Positions 1 through 7,409 of a stretch of DNA of 63,529 nucleotides are shown piece by piece. The stretch is from CAG-791 sp963655255. GTDB taxonomy: Bacteria > Bacillota > Clostridia > Lachnospirales > Lachnospiraceae. A program made the position numbers and the translations under genes. The DNA lies in NCBI GenBank assembly GCA_963655255.1, contig CAVKEB010000011.1:1-63529 (forward strand), in the 5' to 3' direction. The notes below the pieces were generated by a model. That model had not been told where the DNA came from. It ran no database searches and worked only from the letters and a program-made list of their open reading frames with translations. How positions within the stretch are numbered: position 1 is the stretch's first letter; each line of letters begins with the position of its first letter.

Positions 1-375
1 TTAAACTATTGAGTTTTCAAGGTACAAACCCACTTTTGATGTGGGAAGTTTGAGTTTGTAATTGAAAATTGCATTGCTCAGCTCGTTCCTTAAGATACTC
101 ACCGGACTATACCAGCCCTTATCCGTGCTCTTCATATAGGAAAGCCGGATGAAGCTGCTGTTCTGGGTCATTACCGTATACAGATACCGGTCAATCTGCT
201 GAAGGTCCTCATCAATCTGCTCCTGATATACTGTAACCGTATCTTCCGTATTCTGATAGATTCTCTTTTGTACAAAATTCAGTGCAAGAAGATTGCTGAC
301 TCCGAAAATCCCGGTCAGTGTCACCAGAAGGAGAAACAGCACAATCGTAATTGATTTTCGAAGAGATAGTTTCAC
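1..375 (-). CDS. N-terminal part of a membrane sensor-kinase-like protein, apparently truncated
   Basis: The frame starts with GTG at 373-375, preceded by a clear GGAGG about 9 bases upstream, and ends at a TAA at 1-3, giving only 124 residues. Residues about 9-30 form one hydrophobic membrane helix after a short basic N-terminus. The rest looks extracytoplasmic, with a helical acidic/Gln stretch (about 40-65) followed by NSSFIRLSYMKS. This layout is what the sensor half of YesM-type two-component kinases looks like. The HAMP, histidine-kinase and ATPase parts are missing from this frame. A premature stop, a frameshift just beyond the edge, or a genuinely short membrane protein would all explain this; the last 15 or so residues look less family-like, which favours a frameshift. 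The kinase assignment is inference from the N-terminus alone. Confidence 0.45.
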   Translation of the reverse strand: MKLSLRKSITIVLFLLLVTLTGIFGVSNLLALNFVQKRIYQNTEDTVTVYQEQIDEDLQQIDRYLYTVMTQNSSFIRLSYMKSTDKGWYSPVSILRNELSNAIFNYKLKLPTSKVGLYLENSIV

Positions 376-419
376 CGCATCCTCCGTTTATAACTGCTCC
401 GCTCAGAGTGATTTCCGGC

Positions 420-449
420 ATGAATGGACCACCTGCGGGCATATTCCTC
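420..449 (+). repeat. Dispersed palindromic repeat, family C, copy 1
   Basis: The core reads GAATGGACCACCTGCGGGCA followed by TATTC, with GAATG and CATTC-like ends that can fold back on each other. Closely similar blocks occur at 31170-31196 and 32887-32915, always in intergenic DNA. The function is unknown. Confidence 0.5.
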
Positions 450-601
450 TCAGAAATCACCTTCCATGCAACAGATCAGATTAAATAAATTTCCTGTCTC
501 ATCATAGCAGATATTTGGCACATCAGAATCCGGAAATTGCACAGTTTCTATCTTTTCTTCCGCACATTTCCCTTTCCGGGCTCCGCTGTTTCCGGTCATT
601 T

Positions 602-617
602 GTTAGCATTGTCTAAC
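602..617 (+). promoter_or_regulatory. Inverted repeat, possible operator
   Basis: GTTAG and CTAAC flank a 6-base centre and overlap the proposed -35 hexamer of the scaffold operon. The shape resembles metal-sensor (DtxR-like) half sites, but that link is only inference from the half-site sequence. Confidence 0.3.
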
Positions 618-638
618 CTCCATCATGCGCCGTATAAT
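609..638 (+). promoter_or_regulatory. Promoter-like hexamers for the NifU-like/GGGtGRT operon
   Basis: TTGTCT at 609-614 and a perfect TATAAT at 633-638 are separated by 18 bases and lie about 70 bases upstream of the scaffold start codon. This is a plausible sigma-A promoter with a slightly long spacer. Confidence 0.5.
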
Positions 639-707
639 TTGAACGGCTGAACGTTACTTTTATAACAATATCGCCATTGACATATCCATTAAGGAAGGAG
701 AACATTT

Positions 708-1400
708 ATGGTTTACTCACAGGAAGTAAAGAACATGTGCGTCGTACACCAGGGCGTACACCATGGCGCAGCTCCGATTCCGGAAGAGGCAAAGTGGGTG
801 AAGTCCAAAGAGGTGAAGGACATCTCCGGCTATACACACGGTGTAGGCTGGTGCGCACCTCAGCAGGGTGCCTGCAAGCTTTCTCTGAACATCAAGAACG
901 GAATCATTCAGGAAGCCCTGATCGAGACCATCGGATGTTCCGGAATGACTCATTCCGCAGCGATGGCTGCAGAGATTCTTCCCGGACTTACCGTTCTGGA
1001 AGCACTGAACACCGACCTCGTCTGCGATGCCATCAACACCGCAATGAGAGAGCTGTTCCTGCAGATCGTATACGGCCGTTCCCAGAGCGCATTCTCTGAG
1101 GATGGACTGCAGATCGGTGCAGGTCTTGAGGACCTCGGCAAGGGAACCCGTTCCATGGTTGGTACCACTTACGGAACTCTGGAGAAGGGACCTCGTTACC
1201 TCGAGCTGACCGACGGCTACATCACCGACCTCGCTCTGGACGAGAACGATGAGATCATCGGCTACAAGTTCGTGAACTTCGGCAAGATGATGGACTTCAT
1301 CAAGGCCGGCGACGATGCAGCTACCGCTCTGGAGAAGGCTTCCGGAAAGTACGGCCGCGTTGCTGACGCTGTTAAGTTCATCGATCCCAGAAAGCAGTAA
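708..1400 (+). CDS. NifU-like iron-sulfur cluster assembly scaffold protein
   Basis: The 230-residue product resembles the NifU/IscU N-terminal scaffold domain. The block IGCSGMTHSAAMAAEIL at residues 75-91 matches the conserved GC-x-A-...-S-x-E segment of scaffolds, with Cys77 in the ligand position. Cys49, Cys56 and Cys106 are further candidate ligands. The protein continues past the usual 130-residue scaffold length with an extra C-terminal region of about 100 residues. The start is fixed by AAGGAGAAC just upstream of ATG. It lies 20 bases upstream of the GGGtGRT gene, and the two are almost certainly co-transcribed. The partner gene is known to accompany this scaffold type in anaerobes, but no client has been established to my knowledge. 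Assembly of Fe-S clusters in the cytoplasm is inferred from the fold. Confidence 0.8.
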   Translation: MVYSQEVKNMCVVHQGVHHGAAPIPEEAKWVKSKEVKDISGYTHGVGWCAPQQGACKLSLNIKNGIIQEALIETIGCSGMTHSAAMAAEILPGLTVLEALNTDLVCDAINTAMRELFLQIVYGRSQSAFSEDGLQIGAGLEDLGKGTRSMVGTTYGTLEKGPRYLELTDGYITDLALDENDEIIGYKFVNFGKMMDFIKAGDDAATALEKASGKYGRVADAVKFIDPRKQ

Positions 1401-1420
1401 TCAAGAAGGAGGAGAAAGAA

Positions 1421-2440
1421 ATGGCATTATTTGAATCTTATGAGAGAAGAGAGCCCCAGATTCTTGCCACACTGAGCAAGTATGGTATTTCCTCCATCGA
1501 GGAATGCAAGACCATCACTGAGGCTGCTGGCCTTGACGTTTATCATCTGGTAGAAGGCATTCAGCCGATCTGCTTCGAGAATGCAAAGTGGGCTTACACC
1601 GTAGGCGCTGCCATTGCAATCAAGAAGAACTGCCGCAAGGCTGACGAGGCTGCTGCCGCAATCGGCGAGGGCCTTCAGTCCTTCTGCATTCCCGGTTCCG
1701 TTGCTGACCGCCGCAAGGTAGGTCTCGGACACGGCAACCTCGGCAAGATGCTCCTTGAGGAGAACACCGAGTGCTTCGCATTCCTGGCTGGCCACGAGTC
1801 CTTCGCAGCAGCTGAGGGTGCAATCGGTATCGCTGACAAGGCCAACAAGGTTCGTCAGAAGCCTCTTCGCGTTATCCTGAACGGCCTTGGCAAGGACGCT
1901 GCCAAGATCATCTCCCGTGTCAACGGCTTTACTTATGTAGAGACCGAGTATGACTACTTCACCGGCGAGCTGAAGGTTCTCTCCGAGACCTGCTACTCCA
2001 AGGATCCTTCCAGCCCGCGTGCAAAAGTTCGCTGCTATGGCGCTGACGATGTTCAGGAAGGTGTTGCCATCATGTGGAAGGAGAACGTTGATATCTCCAT
2101 CACCGGCAACTCCACCAACCCGACCCGTTTCCAGCACCCTGTTGCAGGCACCTACAAGAAGGAAAGACTCGAAGCCGGCAAGAAGTACTTCTCCGTTGCT
2201 TCCGGCGGCGGCACCGGCCGTACCCTTCATCCGGATAACATGGCAGCAGGTCCTGCTTCCTATGGCTTCACGGATACGCTCGGCCGTATGCACAGCGATG
2301 CACAGTTCGCCGGCTCCTCTTCCGTTCCCGCTCACGTAGAAATGATGGGCCTGATCGGAATGGGCAACAACCCGATGGTTGGTGCAACTGTTTCGACCGC
2401 TGTTTCCGTAGCACTCGCTGCAGAGCAGGGTAAGTTCTGA
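1421..2440 (+). CDS. GGGtGRT family protein
   Basis: This 339-residue protein carries the family signature GGGTGRT at residues 262-268, followed by a Gly-rich C-terminal segment with MGNNPMVGATVS. The family is named after this motif; its members are found mostly in anaerobic bacteria and archaea beside a NifU-like scaffold, as here. I see no membrane segment or signal peptide, so it should be cytoplasmic. The Gly-rich motif resembles a nucleotide or phosphate-binding loop, but this is inference. Translation starts at ATG 1421, 8 bases after an AAGGAGGAG site. A strong terminator follows at 2501-2532, which closes the two-gene operon. The biochemical function is not established, and a role in building or using an Fe-S cluster on the scaffold partner is only suggested by linkage. 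Confidence 0.85.
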   Translation: MALFESYERREPQILATLSKYGISSIEECKTITEAAGLDVYHLVEGIQPICFENAKWAYTVGAAIAIKKNCRKADEAAAAIGEGLQSFCIPGSVADRRKVGLGHGNLGKMLLEENTECFAFLAGHESFAAAEGAIGIADKANKVRQKPLRVILNGLGKDAAKIISRVNGFTYVETEYDYFTGELKVLSETCYSKDPSSPRAKVRCYGADDVQEGVAIMWKENVDISITGNSTNPTRFQHPVAGTYKKERLEAGKKYFSVASGGGTGRTLHPDNMAAGPASYGFTDTLGRMHSDAQFAGSSSVPAHVEMMGLIGMGNNPMVGATVSTAVSVALAAEQGKF

Positions 2441-2500
2441 TTTCTGCTCTGATCCAGGTTCCGACAAGGGGCCTGTTTTCAGAGAAGGTTTTGTCAAAAA

Positions 2501-2532
2501 GCCCCGCCGGATTTTTCGGCGGGGCTTTTTTG
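2501..2532 (+). terminator. Rho-independent terminator of the scaffold/GGGtGRT operon
   Basis: A perfect 9-bp stem, GCCCCGCCG (2501-2509) with CGGCGGGGC (2517-2525), is followed by a run of T residues. Confidence 0.9.
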
Positions 2533-2597
2533 TTTTGCCACATCTATCCTGATATCAGTATTATGTTTCGCCATGCAAGATTTTTCATCTGTATTAT

Positions 2598-2882
2598 CTA
2601 AACGGGATTTTTCACCGTGATTGAGAGACTCAATCCAAGATTGTCCAGAATCTTCAGGAGAGTATCCAGTCTCGGGGCACAGGACTGAGATTCTATGCGT
2701 GCAACCGAAGACTGAGGAATGCCGCACTCCGCCGCAAGTTCTCTCTGACTAAGGCCAAGTTCATTTCTTCGTTGAATCATTACACTGATGATTCTGGAGT
2801 TTTCTTCAACCTCATCCAGATCTTTCGATGCTTCAGGATCCACACTCCTTACATGTTTCTTGTATTCATCCCATGTTTTCAT
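2598..2882 (-). CDS. HigA-type antitoxin with HTH_XRE domain
   Basis: The 94-residue protein has a helix-turn-helix at about residues 36-80, with the core GLSQRELAAECGIPQSSVARIES. The N-terminal 30 residues are acidic and helical. Its start overlaps the end of the upstream toxin-like gene by 17 bases, so translation is coupled. In HigBA systems the antitoxin binds and neutralises the mRNA-cleaving toxin and represses its own promoter by its HTH domain. That the pair is autoregulated is inferred from the family. The toxin-first gene order is typical of HigBA and unlike most other type II systems. Confidence 0.85.
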   Translation of the reverse strand: MKTWDEYKKHVRSVDPEASKDLDEVEENSRIISVMIQRRNELGLSQRELAAECGIPQSSVARIESQSCAPRLDTLLKILDNLGLSLSITVKNPV

Positions 2883-3246
2883 TGATATTCTCTCTGTTCA
2901 GATAATCCGTTCTCTCTGCTTTGGCCCGTTCGATTTCTCTTGCCGGTGTTCTCCGTGTCTTCTTACGAAAATGATGCAGCAAAACATAAGAATTCTCATT
3001 CTTTCTGAAAAAATAAAAGATCCGATTATTGCCCGGTCGGAGTTCCCATATTCCATCACACAAATACTTCGTAATCGATTCTGGCAGTCTTGTTCCATTT
3101 TCAGCCAGCAATTCAATACAATATTCTGCCTGCTTCAGTTGAATTCTTGAATTCTTATCCGAACCTGCCTTACTGCGGAGCTCTTCCAGCCAATCCCATA
3201 TTTCGGAACAGCTCTGATCGTCTTCATAAAATTCTATTTGAAACAT
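2866..3246 (-). CDS. HigB/RelE-like toxin (phage Gp49-like family)
   Basis: The 126-residue product matches the phage-derived Gp49-like/HigB family. The conserved tract TRLPESITKYLCDGIWELRP (about residues 51-70) is followed by RIFYFF and the HHFRKKT...P..EI..A..R signature. Basic residues in the FRKKTRRTP tail are expected at the RNA-cleaving surface. The usual role is ribosome-dependent mRNA cleavage. It is the first gene of a two-gene operon and overlaps the HTH antitoxin gene by 17 bases. The start at 3246 has a GGATAAGG stretch upstream that could serve as a weak ribosome binding site. Both genes seem intact. Activity has not been shown. Confidence 0.82.
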   Translation of the reverse strand: MFQIEFYEDDQSCSEIWDWLEELRSKAGSDKNSRIQLKQAEYCIELLAENGTRLPESITKYLCDGIWELRPGNNRIFYFFRKNENSYVLLHHFRKKTRRTPAREIERAKAERTDYLNRENINENMG

Positions 3247-3403
3247 TAATATACCTTATCCGGAATGATAGCATTTATGCTATCGAATTGCAATTATGAA
3301 ATGTGCGCCATACTGCAGAAATGAAAGCCCTGAAGTGAAAGCGTTCTGAAAGATGTGAATCATTTCATGTCAAGAACAGTAAAATCACGTTGTGCCGTAT
3401 TTT

Positions 3404-3436
3404 CAAAAACACTCGCACAGTGATTAGTGCGAGTGT
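3404..3436 (-). terminator. Terminator of the trp operon
   Basis: A perfect 10-bp stem (ACACTCGCAC at 3409-3418 with its complement at 3427-3436) is followed, reading leftward, by TTTTTG. It lies about 70 bases beyond the trpA stop. Confidence 0.85.
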
Positions 3437-3507
3437 AATTCATTCATAGCATGTATTCCATTGACATTTTATCCGAAAAAAGCTCTTTGCGAAGTTGCGT
3501 CCGTATT

Positions 3508-4284
3508 TCACACTCCATGCACGGCAGCGGCCATCTGCTTCACATACTCCCCAACCGGGCCCGCGGCCTCCTTCCCGTACTTTGCAATAATTTTAATGAT
3601 GGCCGAACCGACGATGGCACCGTCCGAAAGACCCGCCATCTTTGCCGCCTGTTCCGGTGTAGAAATGCCAAATCCGACCGCACAGGGAACTTCAGTACTC
3701 TTTTTGACCAACTTGGTCATTGCCCCGATATCCGTTGTGATCTCGCTTCTGGTGCCTGTCACTCCCAGAGAAGATACCATGTAAATAAATCCCTTCGCGT
3801 TTCTCGCAATCATGGAAATCCGGTCCTCCGAGGTCGGGGCGATCATGGAGATCAGGTCGATTCCATAGCGATCGAACACCTCCGCGAATTCCTCACGCTC
3901 TTCATACGGAACATCCGGCAGGATGATTCCGTCGATGCCTGCCTCCTGCGCCCTTTGGGCGAATTTCTCGCATCCATAGGAAAAAACCACATTGGCGTAG
4001 GTCATATAGACCATCGGAATCCGGATGGTCTCCCGGAGCTTTTTCGTAAGATCCAGCACCTTGTCCGTCGTTGTCCCTGCCTTCAGGGCCACCTCATCCG
4101 CTTCCATGATGACCGGACCTTCCGCCGTCGGATCGGAGAATGGAATTCCCAGCTCGATCAGGTCCGCGCCGTTTTCCACAGCCGCCCGGACGACCTTCTC
4201 CGTTGTCTCCAGATCCGGATCTCCTACCGTAATGAATGCAATAAAAGCTTTATGATTCTGAAATGCCTCTGCGATTCGGCTCAT
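3508..4284 (-). CDS. trpA: Tryptophan synthase alpha chain
   Basis: TrpA cleaves indole-3-glycerol phosphate to indole and glyceraldehyde 3-phosphate, and indole is channelled to TrpB. The 258-residue protein shows the beta/alpha-barrel hallmarks ITVGDPDLE, ELGIPFSDP and the phosphate-binding GFGIST. Glu44 is the equivalent of the catalytic Glu49 of the enteric enzyme. The position of the second catalytic acid (Asp60, in ADGP) reads AEGP here, so it is Glu55; I believe this variant also occurs in related Firmicutes, but could not check. The ATG at 4284 with GGAG 9 bases upstream is chosen over an upstream in-frame ATG at 4320. It is the last gene of the operon, and a repeat lies between it and trpB. 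Confidence 0.95.
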   Translation of the reverse strand: MSRIAEAFQNHKAFIAFITVGDPDLETTEKVVRAAVENGADLIELGIPFSDPTAEGPVIMEADEVALKAGTTTDKVLDLTKKLRETIRIPMVYMTYANVVFSYGCEKFAQRAQEAGIDGIILPDVPYEEREEFAEVFDRYGIDLISMIAPTSEDRISMIARNAKGFIYMVSSLGVTGTRSEITTDIGAMTKLVKKSTEVPCAVGFGISTPEQAAKMAGLSDGAIVGSAIIKIIAKYGKEAAGPVGEYVKQMAAAVHGV

Positions 4285-4317
4285 TTTCACTTTCTCCATT
4301 TCTTTACATTGGTATAG

Positions 4318-4424
4318 CATACGCGAGGAGAATCTCGCACATGCGAATTCTCCGATGCGGGAGCAGACACATGCAGTGTGTCCGCTCCTGGCACTCAGAA
4401 CCGCCGTCGAGCGGTTCTGAGTGC
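4318..4424 (+). repeat. Dispersed repeat family A, copy between trpB and trpA
   Basis: The first 70 bases (from TACGCGAGGAGAA, through TTCTCCGATGCGGGAGCA to GTCCGCTC) match the 102-bp unit repeated at 63331-63529. A perfect 14-bp inverted repeat follows at 4391-4404 and 4411-4424. It fills nearly all of the 141-base trpB-trpA spacer and would be transcribed as a strong hairpin in the operon mRNA. Confidence 0.7.
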
Positions 4425-4425
4425 A

Positions 4426-5616
4426 TCATTCCGAAATCTCCTCTCCGCGGTATCTCGCGATCGCCGCACAGTCCTTGTCCCCTCTTCCGGAGACCGTGAT
4501 CACGATGATTTTGTCTTTGTCCATCTTCGGTGCAATCTTCATGGCGTGTGCAATCGCGTGGGAGCTCTCGATCGCGGGAATAATGCCTTCCGTCCGCGAA
4601 GTATATTCGAAGGCCTCCACTGCCTCGTCATCCGTCACCGGCACGTACTGTGCGCGGCCGATGTCATGCAGGTACGCGTGCTCCGGTCCGATTCCGGGAT
4701 AGTCCAGCCCCGCCGAAATAGAGTATACCGGCGCGATCTGTCCGTACTCGTTCTGGCAGAAATAGGATTTCATTCCGTGGAAAATTCCAAGGCGTCCGGT
4801 ATTGATCGTCGCCGCTGTCTCGAACGTATCAATGCCGCGGCCCGCCGCTTCACAGCCGATCAGCTGGACGGAAGGATCATCAATAAAGTGATAGAAGGAA
4901 CCGATGGCATTGGAACCGCCGCCGACGCAGGCGATCACCGCGTCCGGAAGCCTCCCCTCCTTCTCCAGCATCTGTTCCTTGATTTCCTTGGAAATCACCG
5001 CCTGAAAATCGCGGACAATCGTCGGGAACGGATGCGGCCCCATCACCGAGCCGAGGCAGTAATGCGTATCTTCGATCCGGCTGGTCCATTCGCGCATAGC
5101 CTGCGAAACCGCATCCTTCAGCGTGCCGGTTCCATCCGTGACCGGAACGACTTCTGCCCCGAGGAGCTTCATCTTGTAGACGTTCAGGGCCTGACGCTCG
5201 GTATCCACCTTTCCCATGAAAACAACGCACTCCATGCCGAGAAGGGCCGCTACCGTTGCCGTTGCCACGCCGTGCTGCCCGGCTCCCGTCTCCGCGATCA
5301 AACGGGTCTTGCCCATTTTCTTTGCGAGAAGAGCCTGTCCCAGGCAGTTGTTGATCTTATGCGCGCCGGTGTGGTTCAAATCCTCGCGCTTCAGGTAAAT
5401 CTTCGCGCCGCCGAGGTCCTCTGTCATTTTCTTCGCATAGTACAGGCGGCTGGGGCGCCCCGCGTAATCATTGAACAGCTCCGTCAGCTCTGCGTTGAAC
5501 TGCGGATCGTTTTTATACTTGTTATAGGCTTCTTCCAGTTCAATCACCGCATTCATCAGGGTCTCCGGAATGTACTGTCCCCCGTGAATGCCGAATCTTC
5601 CGTTCTGATTGGTCAT
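4426..5616 (-). CDS. trpB: Tryptophan synthase beta chain
   Basis: TrpB condenses indole with L-serine to give L-tryptophan, using PLP. The 396-residue protein is of normal length. It shows HTGAHKINN with the PLP lysine at Lys87, the phosphate loop GGGSNAIG and the conserved GRFGIHGGQYIPE N-terminus that marks the TrpB1 type, which works with TrpA. ATG at 5616 is preceded by AGGGAAG. It lies between trpF and trpA in the order usual for Firmicutes trp operons. No missing residue was seen. Confidence 0.97.
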   Translation of the reverse strand: MTNQNGRFGIHGGQYIPETLMNAVIELEEAYNKYKNDPQFNAELTELFNDYAGRPSRLYYAKKMTEDLGGAKIYLKREDLNHTGAHKINNCLGQALLAKKMGKTRLIAETGAGQHGVATATVAALLGMECVVFMGKVDTERQALNVYKMKLLGAEVVPVTDGTGTLKDAVSQAMREWTSRIEDTHYCLGSVMGPHPFPTIVRDFQAVISKEIKEQMLEKEGRLPDAVIACVGGGSNAIGSFYHFIDDPSVQLIGCEAAGRGIDTFETAATINTGRLGIFHGMKSYFCQNEYGQIAPVYSISAGLDYPGIGPEHAYLHDIGRAQYVPVTDDEAVEAFEYTSRTEGIIPAIESSHAIAHAMKIAPKMDKDKIIVITVSGRGDKDCAAIARYRGEEISE

Positions 5617-5722
5617 CTCTTTTCTTCCCTTCTGCTTTTTCCGGCTTCTTCTGCCATCTTTGCTTTTTCCCGCTGCCCCGGCCTGTTCGCCCCTTGGAAG
5701 CTCCTGGTATCATTTGATTCTC

Positions 5723-6367
5723 TTATCTTCCATCCACTCCGCGCACCGCGGCCATAAACCTTCGTATTTTCTCCAGATCCTTGCGCCCGTCTGTTTCCAG
5801 AGACGAACTGACATCCACGGCATACGGTCTCGTCCGCCTGATGGCCTCCGCCACATTGTCCGGTGTCAGTCCTCCTGCCAGGAAAAACGGTCTCCTGCAG
5901 TTCTTCAAAAGGTTCCAGTCGAAGCTCTCTCCCGAGCCGCCGGCTCCGTGATCGAGAAGAATTTCATCCGCCGCGGAGGCTTCCGCCCGCTTGATATCCT
6001 CCTCTGTGTCAATCCGGAACGCCTTCACGATGCAGAGCTTCCGCCATCGCTTCTGATATGCTTCCCGAAGCTCGCGGATCATTGCGTCGCTCTCCTCTCC
6101 GTGCAGCTGCACCATGTCAAGTCGGCAGATGTCAAGCATCTCCATGATTTCCGGCACCCCGGCATTCACGAACACCCCGACCGGCCGGATTCTTCCATCC
6201 AGCAGCTGTCGAACTGCCTCTGCCCTCTCCGGCTCAATGTAGCGCTTGCGTGAAGGATCAAAAATAAAACCCGTATAGTCCGGGAGCACCGCATTGACGG
6301 CCCGCGCATCGTCGGGGCTTCGAAGTCCGCAGATTTTTACTTTTACCGCATTCTGATCCGTGCACAT
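5723..6367 (-). CDS. trpF: Phosphoribosylanthranilate isomerase
   Basis: TrpF carries out the Amadori rearrangement of phosphoribosylanthranilate to CdRP. The 214-residue barrel shows the catalytic cysteine in VKICGL near residue 13, QLHGEE in the middle and the acid-containing LLDHGAGGSGESFDW loop, followed by FFLAGGLTPDNV at the phosphate site. The start codon at 6367 has GGAGACAACAAA before it. The gene is separate from trpC, unlike the trpC-trpF fusion of enteric bacteria. Confidence 0.95.
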   Translation of the reverse strand: MCTDQNAVKVKICGLRSPDDARAVNAVLPDYTGFIFDPSRKRYIEPERAEAVRQLLDGRIRPVGVFVNAGVPEIMEMLDICRLDMVQLHGEESDAMIRELREAYQKRWRKLCIVKAFRIDTEEDIKRAEASAADEILLDHGAGGSGESFDWNLLKNCRRPFFLAGGLTPDNVAEAIRRTRPYAVDVSSSLETDGRKDLEKIRRFMAAVRGVDGR

Positions 6368-6444
6368 TTTGTTGTCTCCATTTTCTTTCCGAAGTGTTCC
6401 TGCTACTGATGCATCGTTTTTTCGGCGTTCTCACTGCCGCCGCT

Positions 6445-7257
6445 TCATTGCAGAGATTCAGAAGCTCCGCCGATTCCGCAGAGGCGCCTCAATTCCGCCT
6501 TCGGGCTTTCCGCCCGCATCAGCTGCTCGCCGACAAGAACTGCGTTCACGCCGTTCTGCCGGAGCGTTTCCACATCCTCCAGGGTCCGGATTCCCGATTC
6601 CGCAACGAAAATCGTGCCCTCCGGTGCAAAGGAGCGAAGCCGGATGCTGTTGTGGATATCCACTGTGAAATCCTTCAGGTTCCGGTTGTTCACCCCGATG
6701 ATTCTCGCTCCCGCCGCTGCCGCCGAGGCGACCTCATCCTCATCGTGTGCCTCCACAATGGCGGAGAGCCCCAGCGAATCCGCGATCTGAAGATAATTTT
6801 CCAGCGTCTTTGTGTCCAGAAGCGCGCAGATCAGAAGCACCGCCGAGGCCCCCAGGAGCTTTGCCTCATAGATCATGTACGGATCCACGGTAAAATCCTT
6901 GCGAAGGCAGGGGATCGAAACCTCCGCCGCGATTTCCTTCAGATACGCATCCGATCCCAGAAACCACTTTGGCTCCGTGAGGACCGAAATGGCAGAGGCT
7001 CCCGCTTCCTCATACTGCCTGGCAATGTCAAGATAAGGAAAATCCGGTGCGATCAGGCCCTTGGATGGAGAGGCTTTTTTGCATTCACAGATAAAATGGA
7101 TGTCCTGTCCATCCGAAAGCCGGTGCTCGAAGCGAAACGGCTCCTGTACCGCCACCGCCTGCGCCACTTCGCGAAGCTCTTCAAGCGGTCTTTTCTCTTT
7201 TGCCTTCTCTACACGGACTCTCGCATAGTCCGCAAGCTGATCCAGAATTGTGCTCAT
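6445..7257 (-). CDS. trpC: Indole-3-glycerol phosphate synthase
   Basis: TrpC closes the indole ring from CdRP with loss of CO2 and water. The 270-residue protein contains the catalytic lysine motif ECKKASPSKG, SVLTEPKWFLGS, the CLRKDF lysine strand, EAHDEDE and the phosphate-binding VAESGI and AVLVGEQLM elements, in the normal order. The ATG at 7257 follows AGAGGACAGGACTG. It is 77 bases upstream of trpF. The 152-base spacer to trpD contains a copy of repeat family B. Confidence 0.96.
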   Translation of the reverse strand: MSTILDQLADYARVRVEKAKEKRPLEELREVAQAVAVQEPFRFEHRLSDGQDIHFICECKKASPSKGLIAPDFPYLDIARQYEEAGASAISVLTEPKWFLGSDAYLKEIAAEVSIPCLRKDFTVDPYMIYEAKLLGASAVLLICALLDTKTLENYLQIADSLGLSAIVEAHDEDEVASAAAAGARIIGVNNRNLKDFTVDIHNSIRLRSFAPEGTIFVAESGIRTLEDVETLRQNGVNAVLVGEQLMRAESPKAELRRLCGIGGASESLQ

Positions 7258-7317
7258 CAGTCCTGTCCTCTTTTGCCTTCGTCACTTCACCGAATCTGCC
7301 GCATGTCGAATGGCTCA

Positions 7318-7404
7318 TGGTAACCATTCAGCACATCTCGAATTTCTTTACGGAAATCCTCAATGCCTCCGGTCAGGGCCCCTCCGGGGCCTGACCGCAT
7401 GCCA
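7318..7404 (+). repeat. Dispersed repeat family B, copy between trpD and trpC
   Basis: The segment GGTAACCATTCAGCACATCTC, AATTTCTTTACGGAAATCCTC and a GGTCAGGGCC...GGGGCCTGACC hairpin reappears, inverted, at 31141-31292. Its first part also recurs at 46271-46310. The hairpin lies just downstream of the trpD stop on the minus strand. Confidence 0.65.
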
Positions 7405-7409
7405 AATGT

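Larger units (their letters stand above)
376..707. other. Intergenic region between divergent genes
   Basis: This 332-base spacer separates the leftward sensor-like gene from the rightward scaffold gene. It holds the ribosome binding site of the former, a hairpin-like repeat copy at 420-449, and an inverted repeat plus promoter-like hexamers at 602-638. I see no convincing coding frame in the remainder. Confidence 0.5.
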
